The notes: generated from the sequence alone by a model not told the origin. Positions 25,522-35,190 are shown, counted from the stretch's first letter. The stretch is DNA of 51,061 nucleotides from Moorena sp. SS36440bin_2 (GCA_011524395.1 WTKN01000196.1:1-51061), one strand, 5' to 3'. Numbers and translations: made by a program.

Positions 25522-26892
25522 ATGTCCGCCATACCAACTCTAATTCAAAGACAACGTACCTTCTTTAATACCGGCAACACCTATCCTGTAACCTTTCGCA
25601 TTGAACAACTCAAGCACCTCAAGCAAGCTATCCTTAAGCATCAGCATGCCATTGCGGCGGCGGCGAAGGCAGATTTGGGTCGCCCTGAATTTGAAGCCTA
25701 TTTTGAAATGGGAGTGATGGCAGAATTAAATCTAGCCTTGAAACGATTGAAAAAATGGGTGAAACCGAAAAGGGTTGCTCCTCAGGTGGAACATTTGCCA
25801 GCAACGGCCTGGATTCAACCAGAACCTTTGGGAGTGATATTGGTCATTGCTCCTTGGAATTATCCATTTCAGTTGATGATTTCGCCGTTGATTGGGACGA
25901 TCGCAGCGGGTAATTGTACTATCCTCAAACCTTCGGAATTGGCTCCCAAAACTTCTCAAGTCATAACGACCTTGATTAAAGAAACCTTTGATTCCAACTA
26001 CGTTGCTGTGGTTGAAGGGGGAGTGAAGACTAGCCAACAACTCCTAGCGGAAAAATTCGATCATATCTTCTTCACTGGAGGGCCTCAGGTGGGAAGAATT
26101 GTGATGGCAGCAGCAGCCGAACACCTTACTCCTATAACCTTAGAGCTAGGTGGTAAAAGTCCGTGCATTGTTGATGTTGGTGTGCGGTTGGATTACACTG
26201 CAAAGCGTATTGCCTGGGGCAAGTTCATCAATGCAGGACAAACCTGTCTTGCTCCGGATTATCTGGTAGTGGATCGACGGATCAAATCAGATTTAATCAA
26301 ACATCTACAACAGGCCATTCATGCTTTTTTTGGAGAAGATCCAGTCCAAAGTCCTGATTTTGCCCGAATTGTCAACGATCGTCATTTCTTTCGCTTGCAA
26401 AACCTCCTGAGTACCGAAACACCTGTTATTGGGGGGCAAACCATTCCGGAGGAGCGCTACATCGCTCCGACTGTCATCGATCGAGTGAGTTGGGATTCCC
26501 CCATCATGGAAGACGAAATCTTCGGTCCTATCCTGCCTGTGTTGCAATACGATGATATAGATGAGGCAATCTCTCAAATCAAGATAAAACCTAAACCTTT
26601 AGCTTTTTACCTATTTTCGAATAATCCTCAAATCCAGGATAAAGTTCTACACTCCAGTTCCTCTGGCACTATTTGCTTCAATGATACAGTTCTGCAGTTT
26701 GGTGCCTGGAACCTTCCCTTTGGAGGGGTTGGAACTAGTGGGATTGGGAAGTATCACGGCCAAGCTAGTTTTGACACGTTTTCCAATCAAAAAAGTGTCT
26801 TAAAAAGACATATCTGGCCAGATTTACCGATGCGTTATCCACCCTATCGGGGTAAGTTAGGACTGTTGAAGAAGTTTCTCGGTATGGGTTAA
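25522..26892 (+). CDS. Aldehyde dehydrogenase (class 3/fatty-aldehyde type)
   Basis: 456 aa from the ATG at 25522; a TTG at 25492 would add 10 residues. NAD(P)-dependent oxidation of an aldehyde to a carboxylate. Visible landmarks are APWNYPFQL and LKPSELAP in the cofactor domain, FFTGGPQVGR, the general-base Glu in LELGGKSP, the nucleophilic Cys in NAGQTCLAPDY, and EIFGPILPV. The short length and C-terminal tail (FLGMG) match class 3 ALDHs, which act on hydrophobic aldehydes. Within the cluster it could form the carboxylate that the AsnB-like enzyme would amidate. It could instead be a general fatty-aldehyde dehydrogenase that merely borders the cluster. A hairpin follows 150 bp downstream. 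Confidence 0.9.
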   Translation: MSAIPTLIQRQRTFFNTGNTYPVTFRIEQLKHLKQAILKHQHAIAAAAKADLGRPEFEAYFEMGVMAELNLALKRLKKWVKPKRVAPQVEHLPATAWIQPEPLGVILVIAPWNYPFQLMISPLIGTIAAGNCTILKPSELAPKTSQVITTLIKETFDSNYVAVVEGGVKTSQQLLAEKFDHIFFTGGPQVGRIVMAAAAEHLTPITLELGGKSPCIVDVGVRLDYTAKRIAWGKFINAGQTCLAPDYLVVDRRIKSDLIKHLQQAIHAFFGEDPVQSPDFARIVNDRHFFRLQNLLSTETPVIGGQTIPEERYIAPTVIDRVSWDSPIMEDEIFGPILPVLQYDDIDEAISQIKIKPKPLAFYLFSNNPQIQDKVLHSSSSGTICFNDTVLQFGAWNLPFGGVGTSGIGKYHGQASFDTFSNQKSVLKRHIWPDLPMRYPPYRGKLGLLKKFLGMG

Positions 26893-27041
26893 TCATGCTG
26901 ATTCTGAAGTATCTGTTGCTTGATGGCTGCTAGTAACTTAAGGTAGTAAAAAACACAAGAGGTTTTAAGTTTTGTTCTCAAGGAATAAAAAAACAGACTG
27001 AAATACTTGATATTTCAAGTTAGTAGCATTTTGTGTTAAAA

Positions 27042-27078
27042 ACAGGTAGGTCTCTAATTTGCAACAAGACCTACCTGT
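27042..27078. terminator. Perfect 12-bp hairpin after the terpenoid cluster
   Basis: ACAGGTAGGTCT and AGACCTACCTGT form a perfect 12-bp stem around a 13-nt loop, 150 bp after the aldehyde dehydrogenase stop. No T-tract follows in the forward direction (GTAAGGATTT), so it is at best a weak intrinsic terminator. It may be a repeat-derived stem instead. Confidence 0.4.
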
Positions 27079-27223
27079 GTAAGGATTTAGCCCTTGACCT
27101 TGGCCAAAAGGCCACGGTACGCGAATGGGCACGCTACTTGAGTTACTGTCACCTGTGAGCCGTTGACAAAAGGCCTTGCCTGATAGCTGAGCTTACACGA
27201 CTAGTCCTTTATCTGAAGGTGTT

Positions 27224-27330
27224 ATACCAAATCCGTTTGTCAAAACCCCTTTATAAAAATCGACCAAATCTTTGTATCCCAGGAATCTATGGCTATGCAG
27301 ATAAGGGTGTATGGGAACAGGATTTGGTAT
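27224..27330. mobile_element. MITE-like element A (ATACCAAATCC ends)
   Basis: 107 bp bounded by ATACCAAATCC and its inverse GGATTTGGTAT, inside TA-containing flanks. It abuts a second element with related ends. No coding capacity. Confidence 0.6.
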
Positions 27331-27331
27331 T

Positions 27332-27436
27332 ATACCAAATTCGGTTATTATAGCTTACTTACCTAAATCATAAAATCAAGTCTAGGCAAAGACTTTGATT
27401 TTTTTGAATATAGTCTTATTAAACCGGGTTTGGTAT
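27332..27436. mobile_element. MITE-like element B (ATACCAAAT ends)
   Basis: 105 bp beginning ATACCAAATTCGGTT and ending AACCGGGTTTGGTAT, imperfect inverted repeats that resemble element A. The two lie head to tail with one base between them, which forms the ATTTGGTATTATACCAAAT palindrome at the junction. Confidence 0.6.
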
Positions 27437-27583
27437 TCTTTAATCTTTCAATGTGATTAGTTTTTTCAGTTTTTTTTGGGATATACCCGATTTTTTTCAG
27501 CGATAGATTGCTGTTCGTCGATATGAGTTTCCCTTAAAACAAAAAGACTATGTCCTAAACTCTACTTACCTAACTATCAAAAA

Positions 27584-29236
27584 TTACCGTAATCGTCCCG
27601 AACGCAAGATACTGACAATCAGCCACAATCCTAAAAAACTAGCAGCAGCAAACAGGATATTAGTAACCACCAACATCTGGGGAGTTTGGCTTCCTGAGGC
27701 CACAATTGCTGCACCCACAATCAGGGAACCGACTACAATACTGAAGGAAAGTCGATTAGCGGAATCATCGATACTGTAACGTAGTTTATCTAGCTCTGGG
27801 ACGGTAATATTCCACTTCAGGGTTTCGGAACTGACCCGGTTTAAAAATAATTCGATTTGAGAAGGCGATCGCAATGACAGGCTTTTGAGATCTAAAATCG
27901 TTCTAAGAAGAGTTTGTAAGGGATCATCTCCCAGGAGTTGACGCCGAAACACTTCCGTAATCAGGGGTTTGATTTGGTCGAGCAGGTTAATTTCAGGATA
28001 AAACCCACGGGTAACCCCTTCCAAGTTAGCTAGGGTTTTGGCATATAAACCCATATTACCGGGTAAGCGGATTTTATTATTGCGCGAGACTTGCAGTATC
28101 TCATAAAACACTTCACTAAAGTTGATTTTGGAGAGGCTTCGGTTGTAATACTTGCGCAGCATACGGTCATAGTCATTTTCCAGGCCAGATAAATTGACCG
28201 ACTCACCGGCTTCAGATAGTTGTAGGGTTAACTGAGCACATCGCTTGCCATCTAAATCTACAATTGCTAAGAGCATCTCGGTCAAAATCTGTTGGCTGCG
28301 GGGGTCTAAGCGTCCAATCATCCCACAGTCTAATAAGGCAACGCGACCATCCCTCAGATAAAATATGTTTCCCGGATGGGGGTCAGCATGGAAGAAGCCA
28401 TCGATGTAAACCTGCTGAAAGAAAGCCCGAAATAACACGGTGGTAATTTCCCGTCGCTGGGTCTGGGGATCTTTGCCCTCTTGAGTTGGTGATAATTGCG
28501 CCGATAGCAGAGGTGCCCCTTCCAGCCACTCAATGGTAAGTAGCTTTTGGCTGGTCAAATCCCAGTAAATCTTTGGTATCACTAATTGCTGGGAATCGAA
28601 CCAGCGGCTATTGGATAGATTATTGCGGAGTTTATCGGTATAGTTAGCTTCTTGGGTAAAATCCAGTTCTGCTTCTAGGGCAGTAACAAATTCATCGGCT
28701 ATGGCAACAATATCGTAAGTCTTACCAAATTCCGTCAGAGAGACTAAATCTGCTAAGCCCCTAATGATAGCAATATCTTGGGCAACTATCTGATCAATTC
28801 CAGGACGTTGCACTTTCAGAGCCACGTCTTGACTATTTTTGAGGGTAGCCCGATGGACTTGACCAATGGAACCAGCAGCAATGGCTTGGGGATTAATGGT
28901 AGTAAAGGTTTCTGAGATTGGCTGTGCTAGTTCTTGCTGTAGCAGGCTTTCTATTTCACTCCAGGCTACTGGTGGTACATTGGCTTGCAAGTCAGTGAGG
29001 ACTTCTACATAAGCTCCTGGTAATAGGTCGGGACGGGTAGACAGCAGTTGTCCTAACTTAACGTATACCGGACCTAAATCGATTAAGATGTTGCGGAGGA
29101 CAGCAGGAGTGGGGAGTTGAGGTTCGTCATTATTTTTGTTGCCCGTTAGGAGTCCTCGCATGTAATCCCAACCGTTTCGGAACACAACTTCTAGGATTTC
29201 TCGCTGGCGGGTACTGGTTTGAGTTAGGGAAAACAT
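27584..29236 (-). CDS. ABC1/UbiB-family atypical protein kinase
   Basis: 550-aa ADCK/UbiB-like protein. Diagnostic features are VKLGQLLSTRPDLLP (the KxGQ motif), the Ala-rich nucleotide loop AAGSIGQVHRA, VALKVQRPG with the ATP-binding Lys, and ADPHPGN plus LLDCGMIGRL, which correspond to the catalytic and metal-binding loops. Two hydrophobic helices end the chain (about residues 500-545), anchoring it in a membrane. The family has ATPase activity and supports quinone/prenyl-lipid metabolism; cyanobacteria and plastids carry several paralogues. The assignment to quinone biosynthesis is by family, not shown here. It starts at ATG 29236 with no clear binding site and stands alone. Confidence 0.92.
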   Translation of the reverse strand: MFSLTQTSTRQREILEVVFRNGWDYMRGLLTGNKNNDEPQLPTPAVLRNILIDLGPVYVKLGQLLSTRPDLLPGAYVEVLTDLQANVPPVAWSEIESLLQQELAQPISETFTTINPQAIAAGSIGQVHRATLKNSQDVALKVQRPGIDQIVAQDIAIIRGLADLVSLTEFGKTYDIVAIADEFVTALEAELDFTQEANYTDKLRNNLSNSRWFDSQQLVIPKIYWDLTSQKLLTIEWLEGAPLLSAQLSPTQEGKDPQTQRREITTVLFRAFFQQVYIDGFFHADPHPGNIFYLRDGRVALLDCGMIGRLDPRSQQILTEMLLAIVDLDGKRCAQLTLQLSEAGESVNLSGLENDYDRMLRKYYNRSLSKINFSEVFYEILQVSRNNKIRLPGNMGLYAKTLANLEGVTRGFYPEINLLDQIKPLITEVFRRQLLGDDPLQTLLRTILDLKSLSLRSPSQIELFLNRVSSETLKWNITVPELDKLRYSIDDSANRLSFSIVVGSLIVGAAIVASGSQTPQMLVVTNILFAAASFLGLWLIVSILRSGRLR

Positions 29237-29434
29237 TGGCTGAGGGTGGTTGACTCATTTGGTTATATACTAAACTTCTGGCAAAAGTCGGGAATCGGGA
29301 ACAGGCATGCTAGCAATAGGCAATAGGCTAGAAGCCTGTGCCACAAGATCTGAATCGCACAAAAAAAAATTTTCTGATTTACTTGCCAATCCAGATTAGC
29401 TTTGTTAGACTTAATAAGGCTTCAAAAAAAGCAA

Positions 29435-29507
29435 GCCGGGATAGCTCAGCTGGTAGAGCAGAGGACTGAAAATCCTCGTGTCGGCGGTTCAAGTCCGCCT
29501 CCTGGCA
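29435..29507 (+). tRNA. tRNA-Phe (GAA)
   Basis: 73-nt cloverleaf. Acceptor GCCGGGA pairs with TCCTGGC with one G-T wobble, and the discriminator base is A. The D-arm TAGCTCAGCTGGTAGAGCA is followed by an anticodon stem GAGGA/TCCTC around loop CTGAAAA, anticodon GAA at 29468-29470. The T-arm is GGCGG-TTCAAGT-CCGCC. CCA is not encoded. It is preceded by ordinary AT-rich sequence. No integrase or repeat of its 3' end was noticed. Confidence 0.97.
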
Positions 29508-29535
29508 TTTTCTGTAAGTGGTCAGCTTTCAGCAA

Positions 29536-30615
29536 TCAGCTCTGATTACCTCCAAAGTTGATCAAATCACCAAAGATATTGGGAAACTCATATCCTAGGT
29601 CAAGGTTATCGGTAATTTTGGTTTGTGCGATCGCAACGCTGGCTCCGAGACCGATAAACAGACCACCACCGTCGCCGGTACCATCATTGTCACTGTCGGC
29701 AATATTACCAGTGATTTTGTTGTTGCCCAACACAACAGTATTACCACTCTCGACGGAAACCCCGCCGCCATTGATTCCTGCCCAGTTACCAGTAATCTTA
29801 TTGTTGACCATAAACAAGTCGTTATCAGTTCCTTGGACATTGACACCACCGCCACTGTCTCCGGTCAGGTTGTCAATAATCTGGCTATTGAATAGCTTTA
29901 CAAAATTGTTATTTATTTTTCCCCCAGTACCGATTTCTATTCCACTATCCTGGTTGTTGCTGATACTGCTACCAAGCACCCTTACATTTTGACCAGCAGC
30001 ACTTATATCAATACCCTGACCCTGATTTTGCCTGAAGGTGCTTTTCCTAACAAATAATCTGGTGTTGTCTCCGTCGAGATCGATGCCATCTGATCTGTTA
30101 TTTAGGAAAGAGCTACGGAGCACTTTAAGATTATTGTTGTTTCCGTTGATATCGATGCCATCATAGTTGTTTCTGAAAAGGCTATTGAACACAGTGATTT
30201 TGCTGTTGTCTCCTTCGGACTTGATTGCATCTGTGCCATGTCTCGTGAAGATGCTATCAATTACTTTCAGATTGCCATTATTCACCTGGATGCCATTGCT
30301 TCCATTAGAAATTGTCAGTTTGTTGAAGGTAACATTAGCTCCATTGCTAATGGTAAAGATATCGAAAGGGTTACCGTCACCTTCGACGGTAATTTGGTCA
30401 CCATCTTGACGTCCAACAATATTAACACTGTCAGTAATCTCGAGTGTTCCTAGGTTAGAGTCTATAGTAATTGTCGGTAGAGCTGGTTCAAGTTCAAATA
30501 AAATGGTATCTTTACCAGGAGAATTATTCGCTGCTTCGATGGCTTCTCGTAAACTGGTGACTCCATCGTTTGGATTAATTCCTTCAGCTGTGGTATTAAC
30601 TGTGAAAACTGCCAT
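29536..30615 (-). CDS. Right-handed parallel beta-helix protein with CSLREA-like start
   Basis: 359 aa. The N terminus reads FTVNTTAEGINPNDGVTSLR and then EAIEAAN, the CSLREA-type motif that opens many secreted beta-helix proteins. It lacks the Cys here. From about residue 100 on, repeats of roughly 23 residues of the form SxFxNNxxDGIxIxGxNNxL build a pectate-lyase-like parallel beta-helix rich in Asn and Gly. No classical signal peptide is present. Such proteins in cyanobacteria are often surface or secreted proteins of unknown role. The antisense strand also has long open frames, which is a by-product of the repetitive codons. Function is unknown. Confidence 0.75.
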   Translation of the reverse strand: MAVFTVNTTAEGINPNDGVTSLREAIEAANNSPGKDTILFELEPALPTITIDSNLGTLEITDSVNIVGRQDGDQITVEGDGNPFDIFTISNGANVTFNKLTISNGSNGIQVNNGNLKVIDSIFTRHGTDAIKSEGDNSKITVFNSLFRNNYDGIDINGNNNNLKVLRSSFLNNRSDGIDLDGDNTRLFVRKSTFRQNQGQGIDISAAGQNVRVLGSSISNNQDSGIEIGTGGKINNNFVKLFNSQIIDNLTGDSGGGVNVQGTDNDLFMVNNKITGNWAGINGGGVSVESGNTVVLGNNKITGNIADSDNDGTGDGGGLFIGLGASVAIAQTKITDNLDLGYEFPNIFGDLINFGGNQS

Positions 30616-31169
30616 AGTTAGTAATGTTTACTTTACTGAACAAGCTGATTGTTTTTTTTATGTCAGCTATTCTTCTTAATTCCCAGTCCTAGCGGGGCTT
30701 TTGGTAGAACAACTTCCCCGTTTTTTTTAAATTATTGGTTGTGGACAGGTTTACAAAAACTTACCTAAGCTTATGCCATTTTCACAGTTGGTTATTTTCT
30801 TTATTGACTCTTAATTTATTTTTTAAAAAATCCAGTGGTAATTTAAAGATTAACCAAAGTATCCCGTTAAACTATACAAGAATGTGAATATCTTGAAAAA
30901 AATTTTATGAAAGAAATTTTACAGGTGCATTACACTGTCTTGATGCAGTTATATAGCAATTCTCAGAGTCATGAGGACAAAGCTTATCCCTCTAAGGCAA
31001 AAGGCAAAAGGCAAAAGGCAAAAGGCAATAGTCAAGAGGGTTTGAAGCGATGCAGCGAGGTAGCGAGGTCTTGGGGGTCCCCCTTGAGCCTGAATTGATA
31101 TCGTAGGTAATCTCCTTCCTTATCCCCTGTTCCCTGTTCCCTATTCCCTGTTCCCTATTCCCTACTATT

Positions 31170-31252
31170 TATAGCAATACGCATTAAAGTTAGGTAGGAC
31201 ATTGATACAAGCTGAAACGCTTTTCTAGTAAACTTTTGCCTCTTGCCTCTTG
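31170..31252. repeat. Dispersed MITE-like repeat (partner of 8010-8079)
   Basis: Begins TATAGCAATACGCATTAAAG and shares the layout TAGC, 20 bases, AGGTA with the IS630-derived MITEs. The reverse complement of 8010-8079 matches over most of its length, including CATTAAAGTTAGG and TAGTAAACTTTTGCCTC. The distal inverted end was not found. Confidence 0.6.
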
Positions 31253-31316
31253 CCTAAAGCCCTTGCGAGCAATATATAAGTGTTCAACGGAACTTTAAAT
31301 AAGTGAAATAAATAAT

Positions 31317-31340
31317 CGGGTGAACCCAAGAGCTCACCCG
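31317..31340 (-). terminator. Intrinsic terminator of acnB
   Basis: On the minus strand, 25 bases after the acnB stop codon, CGGGTGA pairs with TCACCCG around a 10-nt loop. It is followed by ATTATTTATTT, a U-rich tail. This is a good rho-independent terminator. Confidence 0.75.
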
Positions 31341-31364
31341 AAAACTCAGCTAAACTAAACTAAT

Positions 31365-33974
31365 CTACTTAAGAGTTCCCGCTGGCATACCCAAAATATC
31401 TTCAATCTTGGGCATTTCTTCGATGGGAATCACTCGTCCTTCGTCTTCAAATCCAGCGATTTTATCAAAGTTCAAATACTGATACAAATCATTAGCAAAG
31501 GGATTAATTTTCTCGGCTACAATTGACTGATACTCTTCAGGGCTGGGAATCCGACCTAACAAAGCACAAGCTGCTGCTAATTCAGCGGAACCCAAGTAGA
31601 CTTGGGCACCTTTACCCATACGATTATTAAAATTACGAGTAGAGGTAGAGAATACAGTGGCTTTATCAGCAACCCGAGCTTGATTTCCCATGCACAGGGA
31701 ACATCCAGGCATTTCAGTCCGGGCACCAGCTATGCCAAAGATACCGTAAACGCCTTCTTCTTTTAGTTGTTTCTCATCCATCCGGGTCGGGGGACAAATC
31801 CACAAGCGAGTGCTAACAGGGGGTTCCCCTTGTAGGACTTTGGCTGCGGCACGGTAGTGTCCAATATTGGTCATGCAAGACCCAATGAATACTTCATCGA
31901 TGCGATCGCTTGCAACTTCAGACAACAATTTGACATTATCTGGGTCATTGGGAGCAGCTACAATGGGCTCAGTGATTTCATTCAAGTCAATCTCGATAAT
32001 TTCAGCATACTCTGCATCGGGATCGGCTTCCATCAGTACCGGATTTGCCAACCATTCTTCCATCTTGGCCACCCGACGCATGATCGTACGGGCATCTTGA
32101 TAGCCTCGTGCAACCATATTTTTCAGTAGCGCGATATTGGAACGCAAATATTCAGATACTGTTTCTACTCCGAGCTTAATGGTACAGCCAGCACAAGACC
32201 GTTCCGCAGTAGCGTCAGTAAGTTCAAAGGCTTGCTCAACTTTCAAATCGGGCAATCCTTCTATTTCCATAATCCGTCCCGAGAAGACATTTTTCTTATT
32301 CTTCTTCTCTACCGTCAGCAACCCTTGTTGAATAGCTACATAGGGAATAGCATTGACAATATCGCGCAATGTTACCCCTGGCTGCAATTCACCTTTGAAC
32401 CGCACTAACACAGATTCCGGCATATCTAAGGGCATGACTCCCAAAGCGGCACCAAAGGCCACTAATCCAGAACCGGCAGGGAAGGAAATGCCTAGGGGGA
32501 AACGGGTGTGAGAGTCTCCACCAGTGCCTACGGTATCAGGTAATAACATCCGGTTCAACCAAGAGTGGATAATGCCATCCCCAGGACGCAAGGCTACACC
32601 AGCACGAGAGGCAAAGAAGTCGGGCAATTTTTTATGGACTTTGACATCAACGGGCTTGGGATAAGCAGCAGTATGGCAGAAGCTTTGCATAACTAGGTCG
32701 GCACTGAAACCAAGACAAGCCAGTTCTTTTAATTCATCCCGAGTCATGGGTCCTGTGGTATCCTGGGAACCAACTGTAGTCATGATCGGTTCGCAAGAGC
32801 TACCTGGACGAACACCCGGTAAACCACAGGCTTTACCAACCATCTTCTGGGCTAAGGTGAAGCCTTTGCCGGTATCTTCTGGGATGGTTGGACGGGTAAA
32901 CAGGGGACTCGGTTCTAATCCCAAGGCTTCTCGGGTTTTATCCGTGAGCGATCGCCCAATCAGTAACGGAATCCGTCCACCAGCACGGACTTCATCAAGG
33001 ATGGTATCGGGTTTGATGGTAAAGGTGGAAATGACTTCCCCAGCTTGGTTAGTGATTTCACCCTTGTAAGGATGGATGGTAATCACATCACCTGTTTCCA
33101 TTTTTGAAACATCGCACTCAATGGGCAATGCACCAGAATCTTCAGCAGTGTTGAAGAAGATCGGGGCAATTTTGCTACCTAAAATATATCCCCCAGCCCG
33201 TTTATTGGGAACATAGGGGATATCTTCACCAATATGCCAAAGTAAGGAATTAATTGCTGATTTCCGGGATGAACCAGTACCAACAACATCCCCAACATAA
33301 GCCACAGGATACCCGTTTTGTTTTAATTTAGCAATAGTATCTAAAGCCGTCGGTATCCGAGATTCCAACATGGCCAAGGCATGTAAGGGAATATCTGGCC
33401 GAGTAGTGGCGTGAGTGGCGGGGGATAAGTCATCGGTATTGGTTTCTCCAGGTACCTTAAATACAGTCACAGTAACTGCTTCCGGGAGTTTGGGACGCTG
33501 AATGAACCACGCAGCATTGGCCCAAGCATCGATGACTTGCTTGGCATAGGGATTGACATCGGCAATTTCTAGAACATCATTGAAGGCATCAAACACAAGT
33601 AATGTCTTACTTAGGGCAGTAGCTGCTTCTGCTGCTAAGGTGGTGTGATCCGACTGGAGTAACTCAACCAGGGATTGGACATTGTAGCCTCCGACCATAG
33701 TACCCAATAGGTCTACAGCACCCTGGGGGGAAATTAGGGGACTAGTGAGTTCTGCTTTTGCGATCGCAGTTAAAAACCCAGCTTTGACATAAGCTGCTTC
33801 ATCCACTCCAGGGGGAATGCGATCGCGTAACATAGCCATTAATGCTTCTTCTTCCCCAGCTGGTGGATTTTGCAGCAGTTCACAAAGTTGGGATGTTTGC
33901 TCAGCATTTAGAGGTAGGGGAGGAATGCCTTTAGCTCCCCGTTCAGCTAAGTGTTCACGATAAGATTTCAGCAT
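31365..33974 (-). CDS. acnB: Aconitate hydratase B
   Basis: 869-aa monofunctional-length AcnB, interconverting citrate and isocitrate (and possibly 2-methylisocitrate) in the TCA cycle. The N-terminal HEAT-like helical domain begins [22 protein letters not shown], as in AcnB orthologues. The swivelling domain follows with the [17 protein letters not shown] loop. The [4Fe-4S] cluster Cys residues lie in [11 protein letters not shown] and GCSLCMGNQ, and [13 protein letters not shown] is conserved. No insertions or breaks are seen. The ATG at 33974 has AGG about 11 bases upstream and a terminator follows the stop. It is a housekeeping gene. Confidence 0.97.
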   Translation of the reverse strand: MLKSYREHLAERGAKGIPPLPLNAEQTSQLCELLQNPPAGEEEALMAMLRDRIPPGVDEAAYVKAGFLTAIAKAELTSPLISPQGAVDLLGTMVGGYNVQSLVELLQSDHTTLAAEAATALSKTLLVFDAFNDVLEIADVNPYAKQVIDAWANAAWFIQRPKLPEAVTVTVFKVPGETNTDDLSPATHATTRPDIPLHALAMLESRIPTALDTIAKLKQNGYPVAYVGDVVGTGSSRKSAINSLLWHIGEDIPYVPNKRAGGYILGSKIAPIFFNTAEDSGALPIECDVSKMETGDVITIHPYKGEITNQAGEVISTFTIKPDTILDEVRAGGRIPLLIGRSLTDKTREALGLEPSPLFTRPTIPEDTGKGFTLAQKMVGKACGLPGVRPGSSCEPIMTTVGSQDTTGPMTRDELKELACLGFSADLVMQSFCHTAAYPKPVDVKVHKKLPDFFASRAGVALRPGDGIIHSWLNRMLLPDTVGTGGDSHTRFPLGISFPAGSGLVAFGAALGVMPLDMPESVLVRFKGELQPGVTLRDIVNAIPYVAIQQGLLTVEKKNKKNVFSGRIMEIEGLPDLKVEQAFELTDATAERSCAGCTIKLGVETVSEYLRSNIALLKNMVARGYQDARTIMRRVAKMEEWLANPVLMEADPDAEYAEIIEIDLNEITEPIVAAPNDPDNVKLLSEVASDRIDEVFIGSCMTNIGHYRAAAKVLQGEPPVSTRLWICPPTRMDEKQLKEEGVYGIFGIAGARTEMPGCSLCMGNQARVADKATVFSTSTRNFNNRMGKGAQVYLGSAELAAACALLGRIPSPEEYQSIVAEKINPFANDLYQYLNFDKIAGFEDEGRVIPIEEMPKIEDILGMPAGTLK

Positions 33975-34290
33975 GATAGATTTACCTGTGCGCGGGCTTC
34001 ATGTAAGACAATTGTTACAAAATATTGCCCTACCAGAGTGTTGCAAGTCATCAAAGCATCAAAAATCAAAGCATAAAAAAAGCGATCGCTATGGATCGCT
34101 GTGTCTGATCTTAGAGAGTTGTGGCTACGTGAAAAAGTTTAAATCAGGTTTGGTCAATCTATATCGCAATGGCTGGGGTTATGGAAAATCCTAATAGGTA
34201 CGCTTTCCCCATCTAATTACTAAATTCGCTATAGGTGCGCACCTAAAACTGATTCGCTACCAGACTTGTGAGAGTATCTTTGTTAACCAA
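33975..34290. other. Intergenic region upstream of acnB
   Basis: 316 bp holding the acnB promoter and the end of the DUF4278 gene. An AGCGATCGCT palindrome (HIP1) occurs near 34081. I see nothing else, and the short open frames here have no recognisable content. Confidence 0.5.
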
Positions 34291-34719
34291 CTAGATAGGT
34301 TGCATCTCCTTTGACTCCTCTTCTAGAAGCCGCACCAGATTCTGATCACCTTTAGCTTTAGCTACCTCTAGACGATGTTCCAAAGTTTGGCGCATAGTAG
34401 CCAGATGCGCTTTTCTGCTCTCATTCAAGACTTTTTGGAGCCGGTGGCGAGCAATCGATGTCTTTGCAGCCACAGTATAAATCGATTTAGCCACTGGTTG
34501 AGAATCAGTTACTGGTTCACAATTAGTTACAGTTGCATTACCAGTGCAGTAAGAAACACCACGCCATTTCAGATGATTTACCGGTGGGGGTTCAGGCATG
34601 TGTCTGGGATAGTGAAATTTCCAATTCTGAGCCCGATAAACACCACCAATTTCTCCCTCTCTCACTTCTAGTAAAGAGGGTTCAGCGTCGTAACTTACAC
34701 CACGATACCTAAGTTTCAT
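34291..34719 (-). CDS. DUF4278-domain protein, long paralogue
   Basis: 142 aa from the ATG at 34719, chosen because GGAGGGG lies nine bases upstream. The N terminus MKLRYRGVSYDAEPSLLEV and the later repeat LKWRGVSYCTGN are the two YRGVxY-type halves of DUF4278, a cyanobacterial family of unknown function. The C-terminal 70 residues are charged and helical, with EHRLEVAKAKGDQNLVRLLEE, and may form a coiled coil. A short paralogue with the same N terminus lies 270 bp upstream on the same strand, suggesting tandem duplication. Function is unknown; the protein is soluble by composition. Confidence 0.82.
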   Translation of the reverse strand: MKLRYRGVSYDAEPSLLEVREGEIGGVYRAQNWKFHYPRHMPEPPPVNHLKWRGVSYCTGNATVTNCEPVTDSQPVAKSIYTVAAKTSIARHRLQKVLNESRKAHLATMRQTLEHRLEVAKAKGDQNLVRLLEEESKEMQPI

Positions 34720-34795
34720 ATCTATTACCCCTCCGATTGACAAATAATAATATCAGACCACTTTTTTCAATAGTCTTGATTGCTTTAAATTAATG

Positions 34796-34885
34796 TTTAG
34801 TACTGAAATCTTGAGTACTGAAATCTTGATTACTAGAATGCTGAGTACCGAAATGCTGAGTACCGAAATGTTTAGTACTAAAATC
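34796..34885. repeat. 15-bp imperfect tandem repeat between DUF4278 genes
   Basis: Six 15-base units of the type TTGAGTACTGAAATC with diverging third and fourth copies. It lies upstream of the long DUF4278 gene, where it could influence its expression or simply be a minisatellite. Confidence 0.75.
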
Positions 34886-34989
34886 TTTACTATTGAGTAA
34901 TATGTGATTAATGTTTACTCAGCCCTGAGGTCCTGACGCACCCAGCACTCAGCAGTTTTTGACTCAAACAAAACTAGTTATAGTAATAG

Positions 34990-35172
34990 CTAACCTCTTT
35001 TATAGCTAACACCACGATAGGTCATGTTAGCCGATGATTTACGCCAAGGATTATGCTTAATCCGGTGAACTTTCCAGCTATGACCCCGGTAAGTTCCACC
35101 AATTTCTCCTTCAGATACTTCTAGGGTAGATGGTTCACTTTGATAACTAACACCTCGGTAAGAAAGTTTCAT
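34990..35172 (-). CDS. DUF4278-domain protein, short paralogue
   Basis: 60-aa protein MKLSYRGVSYQSEPSTLEV, then GEIGGTYRGHSWKVHR, ending MTYRGVSYKRG. It is a minimal DUF4278 protein with the two YRGVSY halves and no extension. ATG at 35172 has a strong GGAGG eight bases upstream. The N-terminal 40 residues are clearly paralogous to the 142-aa protein downstream. Function is unknown. Such short proteins often occur in multiple copies per cyanobacterial genome. Confidence 0.85.
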   Translation of the reverse strand: MKLSYRGVSYQSEPSTLEVSEGEIGGTYRGHSWKVHRIKHNPWRKSSANMTYRGVSYKRG

Positions 35173-35190
35173 GGTTGGAATACCTCCGAT

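Larger units (their letters stand above)
26893..27583. other. Intergenic region with hairpin and two MITE-like elements
   Basis: 691 bp between the convergent aldehyde dehydrogenase and UbiB genes. It holds a perfect 12-bp stem (27042-27078) and two tandem MITE-like repeats (27224-27330 and 27332-27436). No open frame of interest is present. Confidence 0.6.
30616..31364. other. Intergenic region rich in minisatellites and MITE relics
   Basis: About 750 bp without a supportable gene. A MITE-like end starts at about 30955 (TAGCAATTCTCAGAGTCATG, then AGG). GGCAAAA repeats lie at about 30998-31030 and CCCTGTTCCCTATT repeats at about 31128-31165. A further MITE-family segment at 31170-31250 matches 8010-8079 in reverse. 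The acnB terminator lies at the right end. Confidence 0.6.

Noticed and set aside
11125..26892. Hapalindole/welwitindolinone-type cluster, because of the WelO5-like gene and Rieske enzymes
   Set aside because: No isonitrile synthase, indole prenyltransferase or Stig cyclase is present, and a DxDD terpene cyclase leads the cluster instead.
29435..29507. tRNA-Phe as an integration site of a genomic island
   Set aside because: No integrase, no repeated tRNA 3' end and no cluster boundary next to it were seen.
29558..29992. Forward open frames opposite the beta-helix gene
   Set aside because: They mirror the Asn/Gly-rich repeats of the minus-strand gene and read as Pro/Leu/Ser-rich nonsense.
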